Position numbers and translations under genes: made by a program
Shown: positions 33,801 through 40,794 of the stretch, in pieces
How the letters are laid out: the number at the start of each line of letters is the position of its first letter
Position numbering within the stretch: position 1 is the first letter of the stretch
Notes under the pieces: model-generated
Told to the model about the DNA's origin: nothing
Seen by the model: the letters and a program-made list of their open reading frames with translations, nothing else
Databases searched by the model: none
Source of the DNA: Pseudonocardia humida
GTDB taxonomy: Bacteria; Actinomycetota; Actinomycetes; Mycobacteriales; Pseudonocardiaceae
DNA length: 40,794 nt
Assembly: GCF_023898865.1 (NCBI RefSeq)
Contig: NZ_JAGSOV010000004.1
Location: 1-40,794 of the forward strand
Direction: 5' to 3'

Positions 33801-34835
33801 TCAGTGGTCGCCGGCCTCCTCGTCGGCGGGCTGGGCCTCGTCGGCCTCATCGGCCTTGTCGGCCTCGTCGGCCGCGGCCTCGTCGGCGGCGTCGGCCGCC
33901 GGGGGCTCGGGGGCGGCCGCACCGCGGGCGGGCGGCGCGTCCTCGGCGTCGGCGTCGTCCGCCGCGCCCTGCCCGGCGGCGTTCTGCACGGCCGCCGAGT
34001 CCTCGGCGGCGGCGTTGCCGGCGTCGGCGTCGTCGGCGGCACCCTCGGCGGCGTCGTCGGCGGCACCCTCGGCGGCATCGTCGGCGGCACCCTCAGCGGC
34101 ATCGTCGGCGGCGGCATCCTCCGCCGCGGCCACATCCGCGGCCGCGGCCTCGACCTCGGCCACGACCGCGGCCGCGTCGCCACCGGCGGCGGTCAGCGCG
34201 GCCTCCGCCGCGGTCACCCCCTCCTGGGCGGCCAGCAGGGTGACGTGGGCCGCGGTCAGGCTCTCCTCGGCCGCCGCGACCACCTCGGCGTCGTCCGCCT
34301 CGGCCGCGTCCTGGGCCGCGGCGTCCTGCGCGGCCGCGTCCTCGACCGCCGCGTCCTGCGCGGCGGCGTCATCGGCGGCCGCCGCGGCGACCAGCGCCTT
34401 CAGCTCGTCCAGCCGCGCCCTGGCCGCGGCCAGCGGATCGTCGGCGGCGGCCTCCGCATCAGCGGCGTCCTCGGCGGCGGCGTCCTCCGCCGCGGCATCC
34501 TCCGCAGCGGGATCGGCGGCGTCCTCCGCCGCGGCGTCCTCCGCCACGATCGCCTCGGCCGCCTCCTCTGCGGCGGCCACGTCGCCGCCCACCGCGGTCA
34601 CGACGGCCTCGGCCGCGGTGACGCCCTCCTCGGCGGCGAGCTCGGTGACCAGCGCCGCCCGCAGGCCGGCGTCGGCGGTGGCGGCCGGGTCGGCCGCCGG
34701 GTCGACGGCGACCTCGGCGACGGTGTCGAAGCTGACGCCGTTGCCGGTCGCGGCCCCCACCCCGACCACCGTGACGGCACCCAGGCCCACGGCGACGACC
34801 GCCGACAGGACCCTCTTCTTCGCGCGTGTGTCCAT
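33801..34835 (-). CDS. Acidic Ala-rich secreted repeat protein
   Basis: This ~344-aa protein begins with a basic tip and a hydrophobic signal segment (RAKKRVLSAVVAVGLGAVTVVGVGAA). After that, Ala, Asp and Glu dominate and Lys/Arg are nearly absent. Two homologous blocks recur: EEGVTAAEAVVTAVGGDVAAAEE (~70-92) and QEGVTAAEAALTAAGGDAAAVV, each followed by AAEDAA tracts. Degenerate AAEGAADD repeats precede the DEAQPADEEAGDH end. The second ATG (34835) is preferred because GGAGG is 4 nt before it; 34838 is one codon longer. A -10-like TAGCAT (complement of 34905-34910) lies upstream. It resembles no enzyme; a polyanionic helical cell-surface or periplasmic protein is the best description. Confidence 0.75.
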   Translation of the reverse strand: MDTRAKKRVLSAVVAVGLGAVTVVGVGAATGNGVSFDTVAEVAVDPAADPAATADAGLRAALVTELAAEEGVTAAEAVVTAVGGDVAAAEEAAEAIVAEDAAAEDAADPAAEDAAAEDAAAEDAADAEAAADDPLAAARARLDELKALVAAAAADDAAAQDAAVEDAAAQDAAAQDAAEADDAEVVAAAEESLTAAHVTLLAAQEGVTAAEAALTAAGGDAAAVVAEVEAAAADVAAAEDAAADDAAEGAADDAAEGAADDAAEGAADDADAGNAAAEDSAAVQNAAGQGAADDADAEDAPPARGAAAPEPPAADAADEAAADEADKADEADEAQPADEEAGDH

Positions 34836-35345
34836 CATTCCTCCACACCCCGAAGGGCCTTGACTCGTAGTGCGTGTAGTGCTGGGGAGCGACTACGCGA
34901 GGGGATGCTACAGAAAACCGGGAATGGCGCGATTCGAATGCGAACGCCGGACGCAGTGCACCGGCCGCGGTCCGCCGCACGGCCCGCGACACGCATCAGT
35001 TGATCACATCACGGGACCTGTCGGGCACTGTATTCGCAGCTCAGGGTCTGCGAGCACGCCGCGCCACGCCAGGCGAGATCCCGTCGTGATCACGCTGCGT
35101 CCACCCTCTCCGACGCCACGGTTCATCCGGTCGGCCCAACAGCGACCGCGCGGGAATTCGTGCCGCCCGGCGCTGGGAATGGCGTCCGCGGAGGGGGCGC
35201 ACGAACAATTGCCGCGCACGGTTCTGGCACGTTCCCGCCGCGTCGACCGGTCGCGGCGCGGCGCGTCCGCATCGACACGCCGCCCGCCTCCCGGGATGAT
35301 CGTCACCCGACCCGGCTCCCGCACCCGACGATCGGCGGCACCCCT
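34836..35345. other. Intergenic region, 510 nt, partly lower GC
   Basis: This is the divergent region between the acidic protein and the NYN-LOTUS gene. On the minus strand it holds the TAGCAT promoter-like hexamer and a CACTAC repeated twice in the acidic gene's leader. No convincing gene is found; open frames here have unbiased codon use. Confidence 0.5.
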
Positions 35346-36473
35346 GTGATCAGCGACGACGAGCGCATCGCGTTGTTCCTGGACTACGAGAACCTCGCGA
35401 TCGGAGCCCGCGACGGGCTCGGCGTGAGCCCGTTCGCCTTCGGGCCCATCGCCGACGCGCTGGCCGAGCGCGGCCGAGTCGTCGCTCGCCGCGCGTACGC
35501 CGACTGGTCCTACTTCGACGAGGACCGCAGGCTGCTGGCCCGCGCGCAGGTCGAGCTCATCGAGATCCCGCAGCGGCTGGGCGGCTCGCGCAAGAACGCC
35601 GCCGACATCAAGCTCGCCGTCGACGCCGTCGAGCTGGCCCTGGAGCGCGGCTTCATCACCACGTTCGCCATCGGAACGGGCGACTCGGACTTCACCCCGC
35701 TGGTGCACAAGCTGCGCGAGCTGGACAAGCGGGTCATCGGCATCGGCGTGCAGTCCTCGACCTCGGCGCTGCTGCCGCCGGCGTGCGACGAGTTCCTGTT
35801 CTACGACCGGCTGCCCGGCGTCGAGCGCTCGATCCCGCCGGCCGGGCCGCGGCGGGGGCGCCGGCCCACCGCGGCTCCGCCCGCCGGCGCGACGCCGGTC
35901 GAGGCCCCGCCGACCCCGGCCGCGACGCCGGTCGAGGTGCTGGCCCCTGCCGCCGACGAGTCGGTCGAGGACGACGACCGCGACCTCGGGGCGCTGGTGG
36001 CGCGCACGCTCGCCGGCCTGCAGCGCCACGCCGACGGACCGGTGCTGGCGTCCCGGGTCAAGCGGGCCATCCTGCGCAAGGACCCGACCTTCGACGAGGC
36101 CGACCACGGCTTCCGCAACTTCTCCGAGCTGCTGCGCAGGCTGGAGACCGAGCGCGTGGTGGAGCTGCGCCCGGGCTCGGCGCAGGGCGACCCGGAGGTC
36201 ACCTTCCCGCAGGGCGAGTCGGCCGAGGCCGCGGAGGCGGCGGCGTTCCGGCTGCTGGTCGAGGTGATCACCCGGCTGCGCACGCCGTCGTCGCGCCCGC
36301 AGCTGAGCGGGTTGAAGAACCAGATGCGCAAGCGCGAGCCGGGCTTCAGCGAGAAGCGCTACGGCTTCAACAACTTCCTGTCGTTCGTGCGCGCCGCCCG
36401 GGCCCGCGACCTGGTCGTCATGGAGTGGGACGAGGACACCGGCGACTACGTCCTCGACGTCCCGGCCGGCTGA
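35346..36473 (+). CDS. NYN-domain ribonuclease with two OST-HTH/LOTUS domains
   Basis: This 375-aa protein has an N-terminal NYN (PIN-like) domain at residues ~7-155: FLDYENLAIG with D13/N16, KNAADIKLAVDAV with D87/D93, and GTGDSDFTPLVHKL with D113/D115, the acidic metal site of these RNases. A Pro/Ala linker (160-205) leads to two OST-HTH/LOTUS-like winged domains: ~212-288 (DPTFDEADHGFRNFSELL) and ~297-372 (EPGFSEKRYGFNNFLSFV). This is the MARF1/limkain-like layout. The GTG at 35346 is the first start before the NYN fold, with only a weak ribosome site. Likely an RNA- or G-quadruplex-binding endoribonuclease; target unknown. Its 3' end overlaps the convergent SnoaL-like gene by 28 nt. Confidence 0.9.
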   Translation: MISDDERIALFLDYENLAIGARDGLGVSPFAFGPIADALAERGRVVARRAYADWSYFDEDRRLLARAQVELIEIPQRLGGSRKNAADIKLAVDAVELALERGFITTFAIGTGDSDFTPLVHKLRELDKRVIGIGVQSSTSALLPPACDEFLFYDRLPGVERSIPPAGPRRGRRPTAAPPAGATPVEAPPTPAATPVEVLAPAADESVEDDDRDLGALVARTLAGLQRHADGPVLASRVKRAILRKDPTFDEADHGFRNFSELLRRLETERVVELRPGSAQGDPEVTFPQGESAEAAEAAAFRLLVEVITRLRTPSSRPQLSGLKNQMRKREPGFSEKRYGFNNFLSFVRAARARDLVVMEWDEDTGDYVLDVPAG

Positions 36474-36844
36474 GCGCGCTCAGCTGCGCGGGGGTTGGAC
36501 TCCGGCTGGTCGAGCAGGCGCAGCCAGCTGCCGTCGGGCTGGCGGCGCACGACCTGGGCCCGGACGCCGGTGCCGTCGCGGGCGGGGGTCGAGGTGAGCG
36601 CGATATCGCCGCTGACCAGTGTCGGGAACGGGTCCTCCTGCTCGAAGCGCGGCGCGTGCGCGAGCACCTGCTCCCACAGCGCGCGGATGGCCTCGCGGCC
36701 CACCGTGCGCTCGCCCGGCGGGTAGGCCATGACGGCCTCGGGCTCGTAGAGCGCCGCGATGCCGGCGGCGTCGCCGGCGTTGGCCCGTTCGACGAACAGC
36801 CGGGTGAGGTCCTCGGGGGTGCGGGCCTTCTCCTGCGCCGTCAC
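36446..36844 (-). CDS. SnoaL-like / NTF2-fold protein
   Basis: This 132-aa protein belongs to the nuclear-transport-factor-2-like (SnoaL, YybH/SgcJ) superfamily. It shows LTRLFVERANAGDAAGIAALYEPEAVM, VGREAIRALWEQVLAHAP, DIALTSTPARDGTGVRAQVVRR and DGSWLRLLDQPES, the cone-shaped alpha+beta pattern. The GTG at 36844 is in the family frame. An ATG nearer the GAGGAGA site opens a different, unlikely frame. It is divergent from the LysR gene and overlaps the NYN gene tail-to-tail by 28 nt. Members include ketosteroid-isomerase-like enzymes and ligand binders; no catalytic assignment is possible here. Confidence 0.85.
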   Translation of the reverse strand: MTAQEKARTPEDLTRLFVERANAGDAAGIAALYEPEAVMAYPPGERTVGREAIRALWEQVLAHAPRFEQEDPFPTLVSGDIALTSTPARDGTGVRAQVVRRQPDGSWLRLLDQPESNPRAAERAQPAGTSRT

Positions 36845-36905
36845 GTTCGATCATCTCCTCGGGTGTGCGGACTGGCTTGCCCCTCCACCTTGGGCCCCGG
36901 ACGTC

Positions 36906-36942
36906 GAGAAGTCCAAGAGATGGTTCTTCTCCGAACTAGAAT
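36906..36942 (+). promoter_or_regulatory. LysR promoter and inverted repeat
   Basis: TAGAAT at 36937-36942 is a good -10 just 8 nt before the LysR ATG, so the mRNA should be leaderless (no Shine-Dalgarno is seen). Upstream GAGAAG (36906-36911) and CTTCTC (36926-36931) form an inverted repeat, plausibly a LysR site in the divergent region shared with the SnoaL-like gene. Confidence 0.5.
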
Positions 36943-36950
36943 CACCGGTT

Positions 36951-37829
36951 ATGGAACTTCGGCAGCTGGAGTACTTCGTGGCCGTGGCCGAGGAGGCCGG
37001 CTTCACCCGCGCCGCCGACCGCGTGCGCATCAGCCAACCCGGGGTCAGCGCGCAGATCCGCCGGCTGGAGCGGGAGCTGGGCGCGCCGCTGTTCGACCGC
37101 TCGACCCGCACCGCCACGCTGACCCGGGCAGGCGAGGCGGCGCTGGTCCACGCCAGGGCGGCGCTGGCCGGCGCCGCCGCGGTGCGCGCCGCGGTGGACG
37201 AGGTCAACGGGCTGGTCCGTGGCCGGCTCGTCGTCGGGATGGTCACCGCCTGCGAGGTCACCCCGCTGTTCGAGGCGCTGGCCGCGTTCCACCGGGCGCA
37301 CCCCGGCATCGGGATCACCCTGCGGGAGGACGGCTCCGACCGGCTGATCGAGCTCGTGCTGTCCGGCGAGGCCGACGTCGCCCTGGTCGGCACGGACGGC
37401 GATCCGCCGCCCGGGCTGAGCGCGTTCACCGTCGTGCGCGAGCGGTTGGTCGCCGCCGTCCCCGACGGCCACCCGCTGCTCGACGGGCACCCGCCGGCGC
37501 TGGCCGCGGTGAACCGGCACCCGATCGTCTGCCTCCCCGAGGGCACCGGCATCCGCACGGTCCTCGACCGCGCCTGCGCCGAGCGCGGCCTGCGCCCGGG
37601 CATCGCGCTGCAGGCCGCGGCGCCCGGCGCGGTGATCGACCTGGCCCGCCGCGGGCTGGGCGTGGCGATCCTGTCCGAGTCGATGGTCGGCGGGGCCGAC
37701 GGCCTGCGCGCCCGGCTGATCGACGACGTCCCCGACCTCGCGGTGCTGGCGCTCGTGTGGGCGGACCGCCCGCCCGCCCCGGCCCTGCGGGAGCTGGTCC
37801 GCCACGCCCGGCGGGCGTTCGGGGGCTGA
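36951..37829 (+). CDS. LysR-family regulator
   Basis: This 292-aa LysR-type regulator has an N-terminal winged HTH (MELRQLEYFVAVAEEAGFTRAA, ISQPGVSAQIRRLERELGAPLFDR, TLTRAGEAAL) and a two-lobe effector domain from ~90 (RGRLVVGMV, LVLSGEADVALV, RRGLGVAILSES). Length is typical. The ATG at 36951 is forced by the family N-terminus and has a -10 hexamer directly before it. By the usual LysR rule it controls the divergent SnoaL-like gene and itself; involvement in the convergent rhamnose genes is possible but not indicated by position. Confidence 0.93.
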   Translation: MELRQLEYFVAVAEEAGFTRAADRVRISQPGVSAQIRRLERELGAPLFDRSTRTATLTRAGEAALVHARAALAGAAAVRAAVDEVNGLVRGRLVVGMVTACEVTPLFEALAAFHRAHPGIGITLREDGSDRLIELVLSGEADVALVGTDGDPPPGLSAFTVVRERLVAAVPDGHPLLDGHPPALAAVNRHPIVCLPEGTGIRTVLDRACAERGLRPGIALQAAAPGAVIDLARRGLGVAILSESMVGGADGLRARLIDDVPDLAVLALVWADRPPAPALRELVRHARRAFGG

Positions 37830-37847
37830 TCCCGGCGCGCTCGGACC

Positions 37848-39287
37848 TCAGCGTCGCCGGCCGAGCAACCGGTCGGCGGCGTCCCAGTCCGCCGCGTTCC
37901 CGGTCGGCTCGTGGCGCACCAGCTGCTGGGTCCGGCGCAGCAGGGCGCGCAGCTCCCCCGACCCGCCCGGCACCGCGCCCAGCGCCCGGGCCTGCACCAG
38001 CGCGTTGCCCAGCGCCGCGGCCTCCACCGGCCCGGCGACCACGGGCAGCCCGCAGGCGTCGGCGGTGAGCCGGCAGAGCAGCGCGTTGCGCGCGCCCCCG
38101 CCGACGACGTGCACGACGTCGACCTCCCGCCCGGACAGCTCGGCGGCGTCGCGGACGGTGCGCCGGTGGGCGAGCGCGAGGCTGTCCAGCACGCACCGGA
38201 CGGTCGCGGCCCGGGTGGACGGGGGCGGCTGCCCGCGGCGGGCGCACGCGGCGGCGATGCGGGCGGGCATGTCGCCGGGGGCGATGAACGCCGGGTCGCC
38301 CGCGTCCACCACGGCCCGCAGCCCGGGCTGCTCGGCCGCGGCGGCCAGCAGCGGTCCCAGGTCGGGGTCGCCCCACTCGCGCAGGCACTCCTGCAGCAGC
38401 CACAGGCCCATCACGTTGCGCAGGTAGCGCACCGTGCCGTCGACGCCGAGCTCGTTGGAGAAGTTGGCCGCGCGGCTCGCCCCGGTCAGCACCGGCCCGT
38501 CGAGCTCGACGCCGACCAGCGACCAGGTGCCGGTGCACACGTAGGCGAAGCGCTCCCCCTCCGCGGGCACCCCGACCACCGCCGACGCGGTGTCGTGCGA
38601 GCCGACGGCCAGCAGCGGCACGGGGCCTTCCAGACCCGTCTCGGCGAGCACGTGCGCGGCCAGCTCCCCGACCCGCTGCCCCGGCTCCACCAGCGGCGCG
38701 AACAGGGCGCGGTCGATGCCGGCGCGGGCCATGACCCCGGTGGCCCAGTCCCGGCGCCGGGCGTCGAGCAGGCCGGTGGTGGAGGCGTTGGTGACCTCGG
38801 CGACGCGGGCGCCGGTGAGCCAGTACCCGAGCAGGTCGGGGATCATCAGCAACCCGCGCGCCGCGCCGAGCTGGGCCGATCCCGCCGCGGCGACCAGCTG
38901 GTAGATGGTGTTGAACGGCAGCACCTGCACGCCGGTGGCGGCGTAGAGCTCGGCCGCGGGCAGCGTCTCGTGCAGCCGGTCGGGCACCCCGTCGGTGCGG
39001 GAGTCGCGGTAGTGCACCGGGTTGCCCAGCAGCGCGCCGGACCGGTCGAGCAGGCCGTAGTCCACCGCCCACGAGTCGATGCCGACGCCGGCGACCGGAC
39101 CGGCCGCGCGCAGGCCGTCGAGCACGCCGCGGTAGAGCGCCAGGACGTCCCAGTGCAGGGTGCCGCCCAGCCGCACCGGTCCGTTCGGGAACCGGGCCAC
39201 CTCGGTGAGCTCCAGCCGACCGGGCGCGACCTCGGCGGCCATCACCCGGCCGCTGGAGGCCCCCAGGTCGACGGCGGCGACCCTCAT
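37848..39287 (-). CDS. rhaB: L-rhamnulokinase
   Basis: This 479-aa FGGY-family sugar kinase matches rhamnulokinase. It begins RVAAVDLGASSGRVMAA (phosphate loop 1) and has SWAVDYGLLD, HYRDSRTDG, FNTIYQL, LLMIPDLLGYWLTG, TNASTTGLLD, VGSHDTASAV and CTGTWSLVGVEL. The C-terminal VHVVGGGARNALLCRLTADA segment is the adenosine-binding region. It phosphorylates L-rhamnulose at O1. The ATG at 39287 lies 18 nt after the isomerase stop, so the two form an operon. The gene runs tail-to-tail with LysR, 18 nt apart. Aldolase genes are not in the window. Confidence 0.9.
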   Translation of the reverse strand: MRVAAVDLGASSGRVMAAEVAPGRLELTEVARFPNGPVRLGGTLHWDVLALYRGVLDGLRAAGPVAGVGIDSWAVDYGLLDRSGALLGNPVHYRDSRTDGVPDRLHETLPAAELYAATGVQVLPFNTIYQLVAAAGSAQLGAARGLLMIPDLLGYWLTGARVAEVTNASTTGLLDARRRDWATGVMARAGIDRALFAPLVEPGQRVGELAAHVLAETGLEGPVPLLAVGSHDTASAVVGVPAEGERFAYVCTGTWSLVGVELDGPVLTGASRAANFSNELGVDGTVRYLRNVMGLWLLQECLREWGDPDLGPLLAAAAEQPGLRAVVDAGDPAFIAPGDMPARIAAACARRGQPPPSTRAATVRCVLDSLALAHRRTVRDAAELSGREVDVVHVVGGGARNALLCRLTADACGLPVVAGPVEAAALGNALVQARALGAVPGGSGELRALLRRTQQLVRHEPTGNAADWDAADRLLGRRR

Positions 39288-39306
39288 CGCACCCGCCCCG
39301 TCCCGC

Positions 39307-40698
39307 TCACACCGCCACGAACTCCAGCCCGACCAGCTCGGCCACCGCGGCCAGCTCGGCCAGCCGGTGCCCGGTGCCCAGCGCCCAGTGGTGGTCGACG
39401 CCGGACGCGCTCCAGGCGTCGGTCCACTCGCCCGGGTCGACGCCGAAGTCGACGCGCGAGGTGGTGTTGCCGATGCTCAGGTGCGGGCCGTCGACCACCT
39501 CGCCCTCCGCGGCGACGAGCACGTAGCGCCCGTCCCGGCGCTGCCCCAGCCCGCACAGCGTGACCGGCCCGTGGCGCACGTCGAACTCGACCGAGACGCC
39601 CCACCCGCGCTTGCCGTGGTAGACCCCGAGCCCGCGCAGCCGCGGGCGGGCGGCGCTGATGCCCAGGTGGGCGGGCCCGTCGTGGCCCATCTCCACCACC
39701 CCGGCAGTGAAGTCCAGCGCCTGCAGCTCGGTGAACGAGCCGCCCGCCCCCAGCCGGTCCATGACCAGCATCGCGATGGAGTTGCGCAGCTCGTACTCCC
39801 CCGCTGCCGGCACCCCGCGGGCGGTCAGCAGCGACGCGCCCAGGATCAGCCCGGCGCCGAGGCGCTCGTGCTGCTCGCCGTCGAGGCCGCGGTGGTAGTA
39901 GGCCAGCGAGTCCAGCGCGAAGTCCTCGACGAGCCGGTCCAGGCCGACCGAGACCCGCGCGCCCCAGGCGAGGTCGTCCGGGTCGACGCCGGCGTCGACG
40001 TCGAACACCGCGCGGGTGAGCGCGACCCGCTCGGCCACCTGGGCGTCGGTCGCCGCGGCGGCCCGCACCCGCAGGTCGTCGATCTCCAGCACCTCCACGT
40101 GCCCACCGAGCTGGGTGCAGACCGAGGTCAGGTCGGTGGAGACGTCGAGCATGCCCGGGTAGAGGTGGCCCATCAGGCCGTGGCGGGCGTGCCGCAGCGC
40201 GCCGCGCACCCCGGCGGCGTGCACCCACCGGGCGATCCGCGCCCACGCCCGGTCGTCCTCCAGGAACCCCGAGACCGACCGGAACGCCACCCCGGCGCGG
40301 TCGAACGCGTTGGCCATCTCCGGCAGCGGGCAGGCCCCGCAGTAGGCCAGCCACGCGCCGGTGTCGAACGTCGCGTGGTCCATCCGCTCGGTGGGCTGCA
40401 GGTTGATCAGCAGCACCGGGGCGCCGCTGCGCTGGGCCACCGGGACCAGCATCGAGGCGGTCATGTAGGTGGTCAGGAAGCCGACGATGAGGTCGCAGCC
40501 GGCCACCCGCAACCGCTCGGCGGCCGTGGCGCCCTCCTGGGCGTCGGAGATGAACCCGACGTCGACGACGTCGACGTCCCCCAGCCCGCGCATGCGCTCG
40601 GCCACCCGTGCCGCCGAGCGCCGCAGCTGCGGGAGCAGGTCGGGGAACTGCGGCCAGTACGCGCCGAGCCCGCCGGCGACCAGGCCGACGGTCGTGGG
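39307..40698 (-). CDS. L-fucose/L-arabinose-isomerase-family sugar isomerase (5' end lost)
   Basis: About 464 residues are readable. The frame extends upstream of the GTG at 40605 to 40698, reading PTTVGLVAGGLGAYWPQFPD, a normal family N-terminus, before it dissolves into a G-run. The body has LIVGFLTTYMTASMLVPVAQ, GALRHARHGLMGHLYPGMLD and MLDVSTDLTSV, the early lobes of AraA/FucI-like isomerases. The end of the frame is VGLEFVAV. With rhaB next in the operon it should convert L-rhamnose (or a related deoxysugar) to the ketose. The start codon is hidden by the contig end, so the gene is partial; a frameshift in the G-run cannot be excluded. Confidence 0.82.
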   Translation of the reverse strand, partial: PTTVGLVAGGLGAYWPQFPDLLPQLRRSAARVAERMRGLGDVDVVDVGFISDAQEGATAAERLRVAGCDLIVGFLTTYMTASMLVPVAQRSGAPVLLINLQPTERMDHATFDTGAWLAYCGACPLPEMANAFDRAGVAFRSVSGFLEDDRAWARIARWVHAAGVRGALRHARHGLMGHLYPGMLDVSTDLTSVCTQLGGHVEVLEIDDLRVRAAAATDAQVAERVALTRAVFDVDAGVDPDDLAWGARVSVGLDRLVEDFALDSLAYYHRGLDGEQHERLGAGLILGASLLTARGVPAAGEYELRNSIAMLVMDRLGAGGSFTELQALDFTAGVVEMGHDGPAHLGISAARPRLRGLGVYHGKRGWGVSVEFDVRHGPVTLCGLGQRRDGRYVLVAAEGEVVDGPHLSIGNTTSRVDFGVDPGEWTDAWSASGVDHHWALGTGHRLAELAAVAELVGLEFVAV

Positions 40699-40794
40699 GC
40701 GGGGGGGGGCGCGGGGGGGGGCGGGGGGGGGGGGGGTGGGGGGGGGGGGGGGGGGGGGGGGGGCGGGGCCGCCCCCCCCCGGGACCCGGGGGCC
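40699..40794. other. Poly-G low-complexity right end of the contig
   Basis: Nearly all bases are G in long homopolymer runs. They interrupt the start of the isomerase gene. This is most simply a sequencing/assembly artefact at a contig terminus, not biology. Confidence 0.85.

Noticed and set aside
33715..34863. Long plus-strand open frame rich in Ala and Ser opposite the acidic secreted protein
   Set aside because: It is the shadow of repetitive GC-rich codons. The minus strand has a ribosome site, a signal sequence and structured repeats; the plus frame has none of these.
34925..34950. ATTCGAATGC resembling a tRNA T-loop
   Set aside because: No acceptor stem, anticodon arm or D-arm can be placed around it on either strand.
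34870..35349. Plus-strand 159-aa frame before the NYN gene
   Set aside because: Random-looking composition rich in Arg, Pro and Ser with no motif or ribosome site.

Overview
The window is about 40.8 kb of very GC-rich DNA. It has strong G/C bias at third codon positions, frequent GTG starts, GTGA/ATGA gene overlaps and actinobacterial families (paired heterodimeric ABC exporters, crotonase/thiolase clusters, FadR, IclR and TetR regulators, Meh-type hydratases, TIR-STAND proteins). It looks like a draft contig from a high-GC actinobacterium, most likely a Pseudonocardiaceae-like member; that placement is inference. Both ends run into G-rich low-complexity sequence, and the last gene is cut off there. 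I see no rRNA, tRNA, CRISPR array or insertion sequence.

Layout. (1) 0-5 kb: a Cys-cluster/pentapeptide-repeat protein, then a minus-strand operon of CaiB-type CoA-transferase, aldehyde dehydrogenase and mesaconyl-CoA-hydratase-like protein. (2) 5-9.7 kb: a TetR regulator with a perfect palindromic operator drives a heterodimeric ABC exporter; beside it lies an imine-reductase-like gene remnant. (3) 9.8-16.9 kb: a cation diffusion facilitator with a 22-bp palindrome upstream, a 58-aa protein with a duplicated motif, a hypothetical protein, an SRPBCC/DUF4166/TetR operon with its own 16-bp palindrome, an SDR, a pterin-dehydratase/VOC fusion and an orphan sugar-binding lipoprotein. (4) 16.9-22.4 kb: a six-gene minus-strand acyl-CoA catabolism operon (thiolase, nitronate-monooxygenase-like flavoprotein, SDR, three crotonases). 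Divergent from it are two tandem paralogous regulators, each a covalent duplication of a whole FadR-type GntR unit. (5) 25.8-36.5 kb: an accessory-looking stretch with lower-GC intergenic DNA, a TIR/NB-ARC/TPR STAND protein, a membrane-anchored TIR protein, an extremely acidic Ala-rich secreted protein and a NYN-LOTUS putative ribonuclease. A crotonase / IclR / gentisate-dioxygenase-like module is embedded in it. (6) 36.4-40.7 kb: a SnoaL-like protein, a LysR regulator with a leaderless-looking promoter, rhamnulokinase and a partial sugar isomerase.

How the genes fit together: most of the window is catabolic (CoA-thioester beta-oxidation-like steps, ring cleavage, deoxysugar use), with each module next to its own regulator and often a visible operator. 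The most unusual content is the double-FadR pair and the TIR-STAND / TIR-membrane / NYN-LOTUS neighbourhood, which is a candidate immune region.
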